Shown: positions 18,750 to 27,290, counted from the first letter of the stretch. The stretch: 64,000 bases of DNA from an uncultured Bacteroides sp. (GCA_949296575.1 CASFPE010000035.1:62001-126000), one strand, 5' to 3'. The notes: generated by a model not told the origin, from the letters alone. Made by a program: numbers and translations.

Positions 18750-19430
18750 TTACTTCTGCAAAGCCTTGGCACGATCGATGTATTTATCAATGTCCATGGC
18801 TTGATAAGAATTGATGTATTTCTCTTTGATTTGAGTATATGCTTTCACAGCCTCTGCATATTTCCCTTCTTTCTCAAAAATAATGCCGGCTTTCTTCAAA
18901 TAGACGGGACTCAAGGTGTTGTTGTCAGCCTTGGAAGCTGCTTCCATGAAAGCTGCCGTTGCCTTGTCCAGCTGGTTCAGGTTCGCATAGCAGTCGCCCA
19001 AAGTGCCAATTGCAGCAGGGCCTACCATCAAGTCGTCGCCATCAAAATCGCTGAGATAGCGGATCGCATCTTCATATTTGCCCAACTGCGCATAACTGAT
19101 GCCCGCATATGCCTTTGCCAATTTCCCGCTTGGAGTGCTGCTGTATTCATCTGCTATCTTGATAAAACCGGCATACCCCAAACTGTCGCCATTCAATGCC
19201 GTTTCATATTCATTCATGCCGAAATATTCTTCACCCTTGAACAAAGCAGCAGCAGCCTCTTTGGCCCTTGGCTCGGAAACATAATTCCTATAAAGCATTA
19301 CACCTGCCACAACCACAATCACAGCTGCCACACACGCAATAATTGCCGTCTTGTACTTCACAATAAACGCCTCCGACTGGCTCAATGCCTCTTCCACGTT
19401 TATCTCATTCTTTTTCTTCACTTCTGCCAT
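18750..19430 (-). CDS. Membrane-anchored tetratricopeptide-repeat protein
   Basis: A 226-residue protein with a short cytoplasmic N-terminus, one membrane helix (about 30-50, TAIIACVAAVIVVVAGVMLY) and a periplasmic domain of about four TPR units (for example GKLAKAYAGISYAQLGKYED). The layout resembles YfgM/AnCo-type periplasmic TPR proteins that accompany the Sec machinery or chaperones, but no specific function can be assigned. The Lys/Glu-rich N-terminus (AEVKKKNEINVEEAL) fits a type II membrane protein. It is transcribed divergently from recF; a minus-strand TACTTTTG (19484-19477) is a candidate -7 element. Confidence 0.75.
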   Translation of the reverse strand: MAEVKKKNEINVEEALSQSEAFIVKYKTAIIACVAAVIVVVAGVMLYRNYVSEPRAKEAAAALFKGEEYFGMNEYETALNGDSLGYAGFIKIADEYSSTPSGKLAKAYAGISYAQLGKYEDAIRYLSDFDGDDLMVGPAAIGTLGDCYANLNQLDKATAAFMEAASKADNNTLSPVYLKKAGIIFEKEGKYAEAVKAYTQIKEKYINSYQAMDIDKYIDRAKALQK

Positions 19431-19610
19431 TTTATTCTTTGTTTTTCCTTAATTATACAACATTGGTTTTGGCCAGCAAAAGTAGTGGATTTATCATTAT
19501 AAATGAAATTTCCCGGCACATTTTTTAGCCCATCACTGAAAAAGGCAGACAGCATATGCCCTTTTCTGCTTTTATTCCTATATTTGCCAAAGGAAAAACA
19601 AAGCATTGAA
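19431..19610. promoter_or_regulatory. Divergent promoter region between the TPR gene and recF
   Basis: TAnnTTTG-type -7 elements occur on both strands: TACTTTTG on the minus strand (19484-19477) for the TPR gene and TATATTTG on the plus strand (19579-19586) for recF. Neither has a clear -33 TTTG. Confidence 0.45.
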
Positions 19611-20714
19611 ATGATATTAAAACATATCTCCATATTAAACTATAAGAACCTGATGGAAACAGAACTGGAACTGTCGCCTAAAATCAATTGTTTCCTTGGG
19701 ACAAACGGCATGGGGAAAACCAACCTCCTCGATGCCATCTTTTATCTTTCATTCTGCAAAAGCGCCACCAACCCCATCGACTCACAAAACATCATGCACG
19801 GGCAAGACTTTTTTGCCATACAGGGATACTATGAGAACAACGATGGCACGCCGGAAGAAATTTATTGCGGCCTGAAACGGCACCAAAAGAAACATTTCAA
19901 AAGGAACAAAAAAGAATATACCCGGCTGGCAGACCATATCGGGCTTATACCGCTCGTCATGGTTTCCCCTTCCGACTCAGGACTGATAAACGGAGGCAGC
20001 GAAGAACGCCGAAAATTGATGGATGTCACATTGTCGCAATACGACAAAGAATACCTCAATGCGTTATTGCGTTACAACCGCGCCTTGCAGCAAAGGAACA
20101 ACTTGCTGAAAGCTGAAACAGAGCCAGACAATGAGTTGTTCGACATCTGGGAAGAAATGATGGCAACAAACGGAGAAACCTTATACAACAAACGCGCGGC
20201 ATTCATCCAAAACTTTATCCCCACTTTCCAATCTTTCTATGCATTCATCTCGCAAGGGAAAGAGCAAGTCAGCCTCTGCTACAAATCGCATGCGCAGCAA
20301 GGGGAACTGGCCGGACTGCTGCGCGACAACAGACTGCGCGACCGTATCATCGGCTTTTCCACCAAAGGAGTCCACAAAGATGATTTGGAAATGCAATTAG
20401 AAGGATACCCCCTGAAAAGGGAAGGCTCGCAAGGACAATCCAAAACTTACCTCATCGCCCTAAAACTTGCACAATTCGATTTCTTGAAAAAGACCGGGGG
20501 AAGCACCCCTTTGCTGCTGCTGGACGACATCTTCGACAAATTAGACGCTTCGCGCGTGGAACAAATCATCCGGTTAGTGGGCAGTGACAATTTCGGACAA
20601 ATATTCATGACAGACACCAACCGGGAGCATTTGGAAGACATGCTTCCTGAAATCAACAAACAGTACCGCTCTTTCCATGTGCAAAACGGCGCCATAACCC
20701 CCGCCATCCCATGA
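19611..20714 (+). CDS. recF: DNA replication and repair protein RecF
   Basis: A 367-residue SMC-like ATPase that helps load RecA onto gapped DNA with RecO and RecR. LKHISILNYKNL opens the fold. Walker A is GTNGMGKTN with Lys36, the ABC signature region is SQGQSKT, and Walker B is LLLLDDIFDKLD. The frame is open from 19503, but ATG 19611 matches the usual RecF N-terminus and lies 25 bases downstream of TATATTTG. The stop overlaps the ATG of the DUF721 gene (ATGA at 20711-20714), so the two are translationally coupled. Confidence 0.95.
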   Translation: MILKHISILNYKNLMETELELSPKINCFLGTNGMGKTNLLDAIFYLSFCKSATNPIDSQNIMHGQDFFAIQGYYENNDGTPEEIYCGLKRHQKKHFKRNKKEYTRLADHIGLIPLVMVSPSDSGLINGGSEERRKLMDVTLSQYDKEYLNALLRYNRALQQRNNLLKAETEPDNELFDIWEEMMATNGETLYNKRAAFIQNFIPTFQSFYAFISQGKEQVSLCYKSHAQQGELAGLLRDNRLRDRIIGFSTKGVHKDDLEMQLEGYPLKREGSQGQSKTYLIALKLAQFDFLKKTGGSTPLLLLDDIFDKLDASRVEQIIRLVGSDNFGQIFMTDTNREHLEDMLPEINKQYRSFHVQNGAITPAIP

Positions 20715-21001
20715 AACGGAACAATACAGAAAACATCGGCGACATACTCAGAAGGTTCCTGCGGGAAGAAGGGCTTGAAACTCCCTTGAACGAGAAAAGG
20801 CTGATTGATGCATGGAACGATTTGTTGGGGCCAGCCATTGCTTCTTACACAAAAGAACTGTTCATCAAGAACCAAGTGCTTCACGTCCACCTCACGTCCT
20901 CTGCTCTGCGGCAAGAACTGATGATGAGCCGGCAAAGGCTGGTTGAGGAATTAAACCGCAAGGTGGGAGCCACTGTCATCGTGAACATTGTTTTCCGATG
21001 A
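20711..21001 (+). CDS. DUF721 protein, DciA-like
   Basis: A 96-residue basic protein of the DUF721 family: an N-terminal helix (NIGDILRRFLREEGLETPLNE), the LIDAWNDLLGP core and a KH-like C-terminal fold (VLHVHLTSSALRQELMM). Family members include DciA, a loader of the replicative helicase in bacteria without DnaC/DnaI. The ATGA overlap with recF supports a replication or repair role. Its last 51 bases overlap the 3' end of the convergent cyclo-ligase gene, leaving no room for a separate terminator. Helicase loading by this protein is inferred from family and context only. Confidence 0.82.
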   Translation: MKRNNTENIGDILRRFLREEGLETPLNEKRLIDAWNDLLGPAIASYTKELFIKNQVLHVHLTSSALRQELMMSRQRLVEELNRKVGATVIVNIVFR

Positions 21002-21553
21002 AAGGAATCCTTTTTCAGTCAGCACCATGTCCATCTTGACATCGTGCGCTTCAGACGGCACGGACGCAGAAACTTGAAAAGAAAAGCACAAGCCGATTTT
21101 ATATCCTTTCAGCAAAGGCAGCAGACGGTCGTAATACCCTTTCCCGCGCCCCAAGCGACCACCTTTCGCATCAAAAGACACACCCGGCACAACCGCCAAG
21201 CCAATCGCTTCGTAATCCAAAAAGGCATCACCCGCCGGTTCTTCAATGCGGTAAGCACCCGTTGCCATGTGATTCTCATCCGTGTAACAACGCAATTGCA
21301 ACTCGTCGCCTACAACCACCGGAAGCAATATTTTCTTTAACCGGCTCCATTTCCTGACGAACGCATGGGTCTGCACTTCGTCGGGCAACGAATAATAAAG
21401 CAAGACCACTTGCGCTGAAGCAAACAACGGGAACTGTTCCAGTTTTTCCAAAGCCAACGACGACCAACGGCACAGTTCCTCCCTCCCATGCTTCCGTTTC
21501 TCTGCCGCAATCTGGCTGCGAAGCTGGCGTTTCCACTCATTCTGCTCCATCAC
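20951..21553 (-). CDS. 5-formyltetrahydrofolate cyclo-ligase
   Basis: A 200-residue cytosolic enzyme (YgfA/FAU1 family) that converts 5-formyl-THF to 5,10-methenyl-THF using ATP. Family features are the N-terminal WKRQLRSQIAAEKRK, the hydrophobic VVLLYYSLPDEVQT strand, GVSFDAKGGRLGRGKGYYDRLL as the phosphate-binding glycine-rich segment (here SFDAKGGRLGRGKGYYDRLL) and a C-terminal EAHDVKMDMVLTE. The start overlaps the end of the upstream protease gene by 17 bases, which suggests coupled translation. Its 3' end runs 51 bases into the opposite-strand DUF721 gene. It is the last gene of a minus-strand unit that starts with the Crp-like regulator. Confidence 0.93.
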   Translation of the reverse strand: MMEQNEWKRQLRSQIAAEKRKHGREELCRWSSLALEKLEQFPLFASAQVVLLYYSLPDEVQTHAFVRKWSRLKKILLPVVVGDELQLRCYTDENHMATGAYRIEEPAGDAFLDYEAIGLAVVPGVSFDAKGGRLGRGKGYYDRLLPLLKGYKIGLCFSFQVSASVPSEAHDVKMDMVLTEKGFLSSENNVHDDSGSHLAV

Positions 21554-23198
21554 CGCCTGCCAAAGAAGTTGGAGCAGGAGCTTCCGGATAAGACTTGCCG
21601 TCGCAAAGCACCTCCAATGCTTTCTGCACCGTCTTGTCGCTCCTGTTGATGTATTTCATGTATTCCTCAATGCCCAGCATGTTATAAATGATGTTCCCGT
21701 AAACCACATTCTCCAACAATTTGCGGGATTTCTGTATCTGGATGTTCCGCTTCTTCACGCCCTTTGAAGCTGCATAAGCTACAAACTGCCCCACCACGTC
21801 CTGCTGCTCCAGATAAGCAAGCAGCGGTTCCGCAGCGGCATATCCATTCAGCGCCCCACGGTTTTTGTCTGTATAATCGAAGGCAAAGCGCACAGACAAC
21901 CCTCTGTTCACAACCATCGAGTAATAAGTCGTCACATCGGTCGTGTCTTGAGGCACAAAGATGTCCGGCATAATGCCTCCTCCTCCATACACAACCCGTC
22001 CCAATGCCGTGTGGTATTCTTCATCCTTGTTTTGCTTGATGCTGTCCTCGGAAAAGAATTCCCCGTGTTCATACCGGTTCAAGATGTCCATTTCATAATC
22101 GGAACCGTTCCCATTCGTGTAGGGCTTCTGGATGCAACGCCCTGAAGGCGTGTAATAACGGGCTATCGTCAAGCGGATTGCAGAACCGTCGCTGAACTCT
22201 ATCGGCTGTTGCACCAAACCTTTCCCGAACGACCTCCGCCCGATGATGGTTCCCCGGTCATTGTCTTGTATGGCACCTGCAAATATTTCGCTGGCCGAAG
22301 CCGAACCTTCATCAATCAACACCACTAACGGCGTGTTCCGGCAACTGCCCGTGCCGTCTGAATAACGTTCCTCGCGAGGATACATCCGCCCTTCGGTATA
22401 TACAATCAATTTGTTCTCCGGCAGAAACTCGTTCACCATTTGCACGGCGGCTTCCATGTATCCGCCGGTGTTCCCCCGCAAATCAATGACCAATCCCCGG
22501 CAATCCTGCTGTGAAAGCTTTGCTACCGCCATCAACAATTCCGCATGGGTGGTGCGCCCGAACTTGTTCACTTTCACATAACCGAACTGCCCGTCCAGCA
22601 TATAAGCCGCATCCACACTGTTCACAGGAATGTCGCCCCGCACTACTGTAAAGGAAAGCAGATTCTCCTCGCCATGGCGCACAATGCCCAATTTCACTTC
22701 GCTTCCTTTCGGGCCTTTCAGTTTCCGGGGCGCAGTTTCAAATGTCACCTTGCTTCCCACAAAGAGACTGTCGTCCACATACACGATGCGGTCGCCCGCC
22801 ATAATGCCAACTTTTTCAGAAGGTCCTCCAGGAATCACCCGGTTCACATGAATCGTGTCGTTCTGGATGGAAAACTCAATGCCGATTCCGCTGAAGCTGC
22901 CTTCCAACTCCGAATTGGCCATTTCCAAATCTTTTGCAGGAATATACAGGGAGTGCGGGTCCAGTTCGCCCAATATCATGGGCATGGCATCCTCCACCAA
23001 CTCATGCATGTCGACCGTGTCCACATACTGGTTCTCGATAACGCCCAGCAAAGCATCCAGTTTGTTGGAAGAAATGTTGGCCACCCCCAACCTGTTGCCG
23101 GGAAAATAGCTTGCATAAAAGATGCCTATCACAATTCCTGCAACAACGCTGACGGCAACCACGACAGGAATAATCCGGGACGATTTATTGGTACTCAT
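21537..23198 (-). CDS. C-terminal processing peptidase, S41 family, with PDZ domain
   Basis: A 553-residue exported protease. An N-terminal membrane anchor (about 8-30, IIPVVVAVSVVAGIVIGIFY) precedes a periplasmic body with a PDZ domain (about 90-175, GIGIEFSIQNDTIHVNRVI then GDRIVYVDD) and an S41 peptidase domain with the nucleophile Ser in DEGSASASEIF and the general-base Lys in SFGKGLVQ. The ~150-residue C-terminal extension is typical of Bacteroidota CtpA proteins. It probably trims periplasmic or envelope proteins near their C-termini; targets are unknown. It overlaps the downstream cyclo-ligase gene by 17 bases. Confidence 0.92.
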   Translation of the reverse strand: MSTNKSSRIIPVVVAVSVVAGIVIGIFYASYFPGNRLGVANISSNKLDALLGVIENQYVDTVDMHELVEDAMPMILGELDPHSLYIPAKDLEMANSELEGSFSGIGIEFSIQNDTIHVNRVIPGGPSEKVGIMAGDRIVYVDDSLFVGSKVTFETAPRKLKGPKGSEVKLGIVRHGEENLLSFTVVRGDIPVNSVDAAYMLDGQFGYVKVNKFGRTTHAELLMAVAKLSQQDCRGLVIDLRGNTGGYMEAAVQMVNEFLPENKLIVYTEGRMYPREERYSDGTGSCRNTPLVVLIDEGSASASEIFAGAIQDNDRGTIIGRRSFGKGLVQQPIEFSDGSAIRLTIARYYTPSGRCIQKPYTNGNGSDYEMDILNRYEHGEFFSEDSIKQNKDEEYHTALGRVVYGGGGIMPDIFVPQDTTDVTTYYSMVVNRGLSVRFAFDYTDKNRGALNGYAAAEPLLAYLEQQDVVGQFVAYAASKGVKKRNIQIQKSRKLLENVVYGNIIYNMLGIEEYMKYINRSDKTVQKALEVLCDGKSYPEAPAPTSLAGGDGAE

Positions 23199-23214
23199 AA
23201 TCTATCTCACGTTT

Positions 23215-23649
23215 TTAATCATTAAGACCTATGTAAACGACTTCTATATTAGCCCTCCTCAACAAGTTCAGCCCGTCCTCCAGACGGTATTTCTCCGCAT
23301 AAACCACTCTTTTTATGCCAGCTTGGATAATCAGCTTCGCGCATTCTATGCAAGGCGAAGCCGTGACATACAGGGTAGCTCCTTCGCTGCAGTTGCCGGA
23401 ACGGGCTATCTTGGTAATGGCATTGGCCTCTGCGTGCAGCACATAAGGCTTGGTCAGCCCCTGTTCATCTTCGCAGACATTCTCAAATCCCGACGGCGTC
23501 CCATTATAGCCATCGGAAATAATCATCTTGTCTTTCACAATCAAGGCCCCTACCTGGCGGCGCTTGCAATAAGAATTTTCGGCCCAGATGGTGGCCATCC
23601 GCATATAGCGTTTATCCAATTCCAGTTGTTTCTGTTCGTTTGTTTCCAT
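23215..23649 (-). CDS. dCMP deaminase (ComEB-like)
   Basis: A 144-residue zinc enzyme of the cytidine/deoxycytidylate deaminase family, converting dCMP to dUMP for dTMP synthesis. The zinc site is visible as HAEANAI (His ligand and catalytic Glu) and SPCIECAKL (two Cys ligands). RQVGALIVKDKMIISDGYNG is the usual N-terminal strand. It lies between the CtpA-like gene and the small lipoprotein gene with short gaps (16 and 10 bases), which implies one transcript. Confidence 0.9.
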   Translation of the reverse strand: METNEQKQLELDKRYMRMATIWAENSYCKRRQVGALIVKDKMIISDGYNGTPSGFENVCEDEQGLTKPYVLHAEANAITKIARSGNCSEGATLYVTASPCIECAKLIIQAGIKRVVYAEKYRLEDGLNLLRRANIEVVYIGLND

Positions 23650-23659
23650 CGCCTTTCTT

Positions 23660-24172
23660 TCAGTTTTCTCTCCTGTTTTTGGTCAGCTGCATGAACGATT
23701 TCCGGTCTTTCGGGAAAAACTTCAGCCATATCGTGTTGCCCCTGTAATACTCGGCATAACGGATGCAATCATAGAATTTCTGCGTGATTTCCCGTTCCAG
23801 CCCGCTCCCGGATGCAGCATTGCCCTCTGTAATCATGAAGCTGAGCCGGTTGTTTTTGCCATCGGCACTCCATGTCCCTGAGAAAGTATTGGTCAAGCCC
23901 TTGGCACGGAACGTGGATTCCTGGAAAGTAATGAAGAAGCAATCCGTGCCGTTGCCCCGCATTATTTCCGCCGCCTCGGCATTCCCACGGTAAATGGAAA
24001 GTTCGTTGTTGTCGTCTTTCCAGTCGCTTGTTTCATAGAAATCGCCCAAATACCACGTTTGCCCCACGAAGATAGCGCCAATGTCGTCTTCATCGTTGCA
24101 ACTCCACAACAGGGTGGAAAGAAGAACAACCAAGCAAAGCCTCATCTTCCGCATGCCAAACAACTGCTTCAT
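23660..24172 (-). CDS. Small predicted lipoprotein, DUF4847-like
   Basis: About 170 residues. A hydrophobic signal (CLVVLLSTLL) ends in a lipobox, LLWSC, after which the mature part begins NDEDDIG. This Asp/Glu-rich stretch after the lipid-modified Cys fits surface-exported Bacteroidota lipoproteins. The remainder looks like a lipocalin-type beta-barrel (TWYLGDFYE at the start, alternating strands), as in the DUF4847 family of unknown function. The frame is open to 24196, which would overlap the stop of the M3 peptidase gene by 8 bases; ATGs at 24196, 24172, 24154 or 24145 are all possible. The tight coupling to the peptidase suggests a shared envelope role, but none is known. Confidence 0.65.
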   Translation of the reverse strand: MKQLFGMRKMRLCLVVLLSTLLWSCNDEDDIGAIFVGQTWYLGDFYETSDWKDDNNELSIYRGNAEAAEIMRGNGTDCFFITFQESTFRAKGLTNTFSGTWSADGKNNRLSFMITEGNAASGSGLEREITQKFYDCIRYAEYYRGNTIWLKFFPKDRKSFMQLTKNRREN

Positions 24173-24188
24173 TTCCTGTATCCTTTTT

Positions 24189-26249
24189 TTATCCATGTTT
24201 CAAACCGTTCTTTTCCAACAGTGCATCTATCGTGGGCTTCTTGCCCCGGAAGCGAACATAAAGCTCCATCGGAGGCTCTGTGCCGCCACGCGACAAGATT
24301 TCTTTCCGGAAACGCCCCGCTGCTTCCTGCGAGAAGATGCCTTTTTCCCGGAACACGGAAAAAGCATCCGCTTCCAGCACTTCTGCCCACTTGTAGCTGT
24401 AATAACCAGCCGAATAGCCCCCTGAAAAGATATGGGAGAACTGTGCGCTCATGCAAGTGCCTTCCACGAAAGGCAAAAGCTGGACGGGCTTCCACGCTGC
24501 TTTTTCGTAGGCTTCCACATCGCCGTCAAAAGCAGAATTGCGGGTGTGCCACGCCATGTCCAGATAAGCGAAGCTCAACTGCCGCAAGCATGCGTAGCCC
24601 GCATTGAAATTGGAAGCCTCCACTATCCGCTGCACCAAGGCGTCCGGCAAAAGCTCTCCCGTCTCATAATGCCGGGCAAAGGTATGCAAAAACTCTTTCT
24701 CGTAAGCAAAATTCTCCATGATTTGCGATGGAAGCTCCACAAAATCCCACCACACATGGGTTCCGCTCAGGCTGGCATACACCGTATCCGCAAAGATGCC
24801 ATGCAAGGCATGCCCGAATTCATGCAGGAAAGTCTTCACCTCATCAAACGAAAGCAAGGCCGGACGCTGTCCGGAAGGCTTCGTGAAGTTCATCACGATG
24901 GACACATGCGGGCGGCTGTCTGCCCCTCCTTCTTTCCATTGGTCTTTGTACTCCGTCATCCATGCGCCGGCCCTTTTCCCGGCACGGGGATAGAAATCCA
25001 GGTACAACACGGCCAGGAACCTCCCGTCTGCGTCACACACTTCATAGGCACGGACATCCGGGTGATACACGGGAATGTCCTTATTCTCTCGGAACGAAAT
25101 GCCATACAAGCGGTTGGCCAAGCCAAACACGCCATCCACCACACGGCCCAATTCAAAATAAGGGCGCAGCATCTCGGTGTCCAGGTCGAACTTCTCCCGC
25201 CGGAGTTTCTCCGAATAAAAAGACCAGTCCCACGGCATCAGTTGAAAGTGTTCGCCTTCGTGCCGACGCGCTAATTGCTCCACCTCTTTCACTTCGGCAA
25301 CAGCCGCAGGCAGATAAGCTTCACGCAACTGGTCCAACAGCCGATAGACGGAAGCAATGTCCCCTGCCATGCGGTGGCGCAGCACGTATTCTGCGTAGTT
25401 GTCGTATCCCAACAACTGAGCCATCTCCATGCGCACGTCCACCAACTGCCGGATGATGGAGAAGTTGTTGCATCCATTCGGGCGGGCTGCTTTCATGTTA
25501 TAGGCCATGTAGAGTTGCTGCCGCAATGCCCTGTCCTCACAATAAGCCATGAAAGGGACGTAACTGGGCGCGGAAAGGGTGAACATCCACCCTTCTTTCC
25601 CCCGGTCGGCAGCCAACTTCCGGGCTGCGTCCACCATGTGGGGCGGCAGCCCTGCCAATTGGCTGCGCCCGGTGAGCAGCAATTCATAATCATTTGTTTC
25701 CTTCAGCACGTTCTGCCTGAACGAAAGAGCCAGCTTGCTGGCCTCAGCCGCCAACTCGCGGAAACGCTTTTTCGGCCCGCCCTCCAAGTTGGCGCCACGG
25801 CGCACAAAGTGGCCATACGTTTCCTCCAAAAGCATCTTTTCCTCCGCTGAAAGTTGCAGCCTGTCCCGGTTTCCATAAACTTCCTTGACACGCTGGAACA
25901 ACTTCTCATTCAAGGCAACGGCGCTTTCATGGTCGGCCACCAAAGGCATCAGCGTATTGGCCAAGGCTTCCATCTGCTCATTCGTTTCCGCGCTCAGCAA
26001 GTTCTCGAACACGGCCAACGAACGGTCCAGCAACCGGCCGGAACCTTCCAATGCCACAATGGTATTCTCAAATGAAGGGGGCTGGGGATTGCGGCAAATG
26101 CTGCCAATCTCCAAAGCGTGCTGCCGGATTCCCTCTTTGACAGCCGTCTCATAATGGCTGGTTTCCAAAAGGTGGAACGGCACAACCCCATGCGGCGTGC
26201 GGAACTCTTCCATCAACGGGTTCTGAACTTGCGAAGCCATGTATGCCAA
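24189..26249 (-). CDS. M3 family peptidyl-dipeptidase (Dcp-like)
   Basis: A zinc metallopeptidase of 686 residues, the usual size for oligopeptidase A/Dcp enzymes. The gluzincin motif is HEFGHALHG, with the third ligand Glu further down in the WDFVELPSQIMEN segment. The C-terminal substrate pocket contains GYSAGYYSYKWAEVL, also typical. No signal peptide is seen, so it is probably cytoplasmic and breaks down peptides. ATG 26240 (MASQVQNP) is an alternative start nine bases in. The gene begins 11 bases after the Crp-like regulator stop. Confidence 0.9.
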   Translation of the reverse strand: MAYMASQVQNPLMEEFRTPHGVVPFHLLETSHYETAVKEGIRQHALEIGSICRNPQPPSFENTIVALEGSGRLLDRSLAVFENLLSAETNEQMEALANTLMPLVADHESAVALNEKLFQRVKEVYGNRDRLQLSAEEKMLLEETYGHFVRRGANLEGGPKKRFRELAAEASKLALSFRQNVLKETNDYELLLTGRSQLAGLPPHMVDAARKLAADRGKEGWMFTLSAPSYVPFMAYCEDRALRQQLYMAYNMKAARPNGCNNFSIIRQLVDVRMEMAQLLGYDNYAEYVLRHRMAGDIASVYRLLDQLREAYLPAAVAEVKEVEQLARRHEGEHFQLMPWDWSFYSEKLRREKFDLDTEMLRPYFELGRVVDGVFGLANRLYGISFRENKDIPVYHPDVRAYEVCDADGRFLAVLYLDFYPRAGKRAGAWMTEYKDQWKEGGADSRPHVSIVMNFTKPSGQRPALLSFDEVKTFLHEFGHALHGIFADTVYASLSGTHVWWDFVELPSQIMENFAYEKEFLHTFARHYETGELLPDALVQRIVEASNFNAGYACLRQLSFAYLDMAWHTRNSAFDGDVEAYEKAAWKPVQLLPFVEGTCMSAQFSHIFSGGYSAGYYSYKWAEVLEADAFSVFREKGIFSQEAAGRFRKEILSRGGTEPPMELYVRFRGKKPTIDALLEKNGLKHG

Positions 26250-26259
26250 CTATCTTCGT

Positions 26260-26970
26260 TTAAACCTGCACCAATTCTGCCCCTTGCTGCAAACTTTCCC
26301 TGTAATCCATGAGGGAAGCCATGTCGGGTATCTCAATCTCTTTCCTGCGCAACGCCAGCAAATGCTTGCCTTGAAGTTCATTCAACACCTTGGACACAGA
26401 CAAACGGGTGTCGTTCAGCAACCAAGCGAAATCCTCCATCTTTATCTTCAGGACCTTCCGCCCCGACAAGCGTTCCGAATGGCACAAAAAGAAGTGGATG
26501 ACCCTCTGCTCCAAGGAATGGGCGTTGCCCGGCAAAAGGCGGTGCCTGAACACTTGGGCGCGGTTGCTGATGATGTTCAGGTAGTTCAACTGGAATATCG
26601 GGTATTTGCCCAACTCAGGCAAAATATAATTCTTGTCGATGCTGAATGTGTCGGCATCCGAAGTGGCAACATACGACGCTGCATAGTCCGTATGCATCCC
26701 GAACAAGGAATAAGGTTCCACCACAAACGGTTCGCCAAAATACTCGTTCCAAGAATAAAGTCCCTGCCCGTCTTTCATTTCCGACATCAAGCCTCCTTTT
26801 ATCAGGAACACCAAGCGGTTGCACGGCGTTCCTTGCGCAACAATCCTCGCGCCCGCCTTCACCTTGGAGAAATGCAACCGCACCTTGCCGACAATTTCGG
26901 TCAAGTCGTTCTTGCACAAGCCTTGGAACAAGGGCAACTGCAACAAAGTGTCATACATTGTAATATCCAT
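26260..26970 (-). CDS. Crp/Fnr-family transcriptional regulator
   Basis: A 236-residue regulator with an N-terminal cyclic-nucleotide-binding-like beta-roll (about 12-130, including AQGTPCNRLVFLIKGGLMS) and a C-terminal winged helix (about 155-225: FAWLLNDTRLSVSKVLNELQ). The beta-roll lacks an obvious cAMP-binding signature and the protein has no Fnr-type Cys cluster, so the ligand is unknown. The start is well defined: GGGAGGAAGT directly precedes the ATG, an unusually strong Shine-Dalgarno for this phylum. A TATCTTTG element lies at 27017-27010, and two identical 15-bp dyads lie 150 bases further upstream. It heads a six-gene minus-strand run. Confidence 0.88.
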   Translation of the reverse strand: MDITMYDTLLQLPLFQGLCKNDLTEIVGKVRLHFSKVKAGARIVAQGTPCNRLVFLIKGGLMSEMKDGQGLYSWNEYFGEPFVVEPYSLFGMHTDYAASYVATSDADTFSIDKNYILPELGKYPIFQLNYLNIISNRAQVFRHRLLPGNAHSLEQRVIHFFLCHSERLSGRKVLKIKMEDFAWLLNDTRLSVSKVLNELQGKHLLALRRKEIEIPDMASLMDYRESLQQGAELVQV

Positions 26971-27165
26971 ACTTCCTCCCGCTTTTACCTGATCCGCGCT
27001 AATTGTTTACAAAGATAGCCGGATACTGCTTGCCGTGCAGGGCAAGCACTTTTGTTTTTGCTTTTTTTATCGTTTCTTAAATGTAAAGATGCCCTCCGTA
27101 CTTTACCTGTAAAACAAGCTGCCCGTACAGGCATGTTTTCCCACTCGTCACGAAGATTTCCCAGC

Positions 27166-27203
27166 ACGATTAATAATCGTCATGCTGTACGATTAATAAT
27201 CGT
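27166..27203. promoter_or_regulatory. Paired 15-bp dyads, candidate operators
   Basis: ACGATTAATAATCGT occurs at 27166-27180 and again, identical, at 27189-27203, 23 bases apart (about two helical turns). Each is itself a dyad (CGATT/AATCG), and the outer GC bases extend the symmetry of the whole block. They lie upstream of the Crp-like gene, which may be autoregulated, though binding by its product is only inferred. Confidence 0.6.
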
Positions 27204-27222
27204 GCGGCAAAATGTTCATAGA

Positions 27223-27290
27223 AGATTTTCAAAAACCTTTCAATGTTTTGCCTCAAACAATGGAAAGATTTTCCAAAACCTTTGGGAGGA
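27223..27290 (+). repeat. Dispersed intergenic hairpin element, copy B
   Basis: A diverged relative of copies A and C. A hairpin with arms CTTTC (27237-27241) and GAAAG (27263-27267) and inner GTTT/AAAC is followed by the tail ATTTTCCAAAACCTTTGGGAGG. The tail sequence and the inner pairing are shared; the outer arms differ from A and C but remain complementary. Confidence 0.55.
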
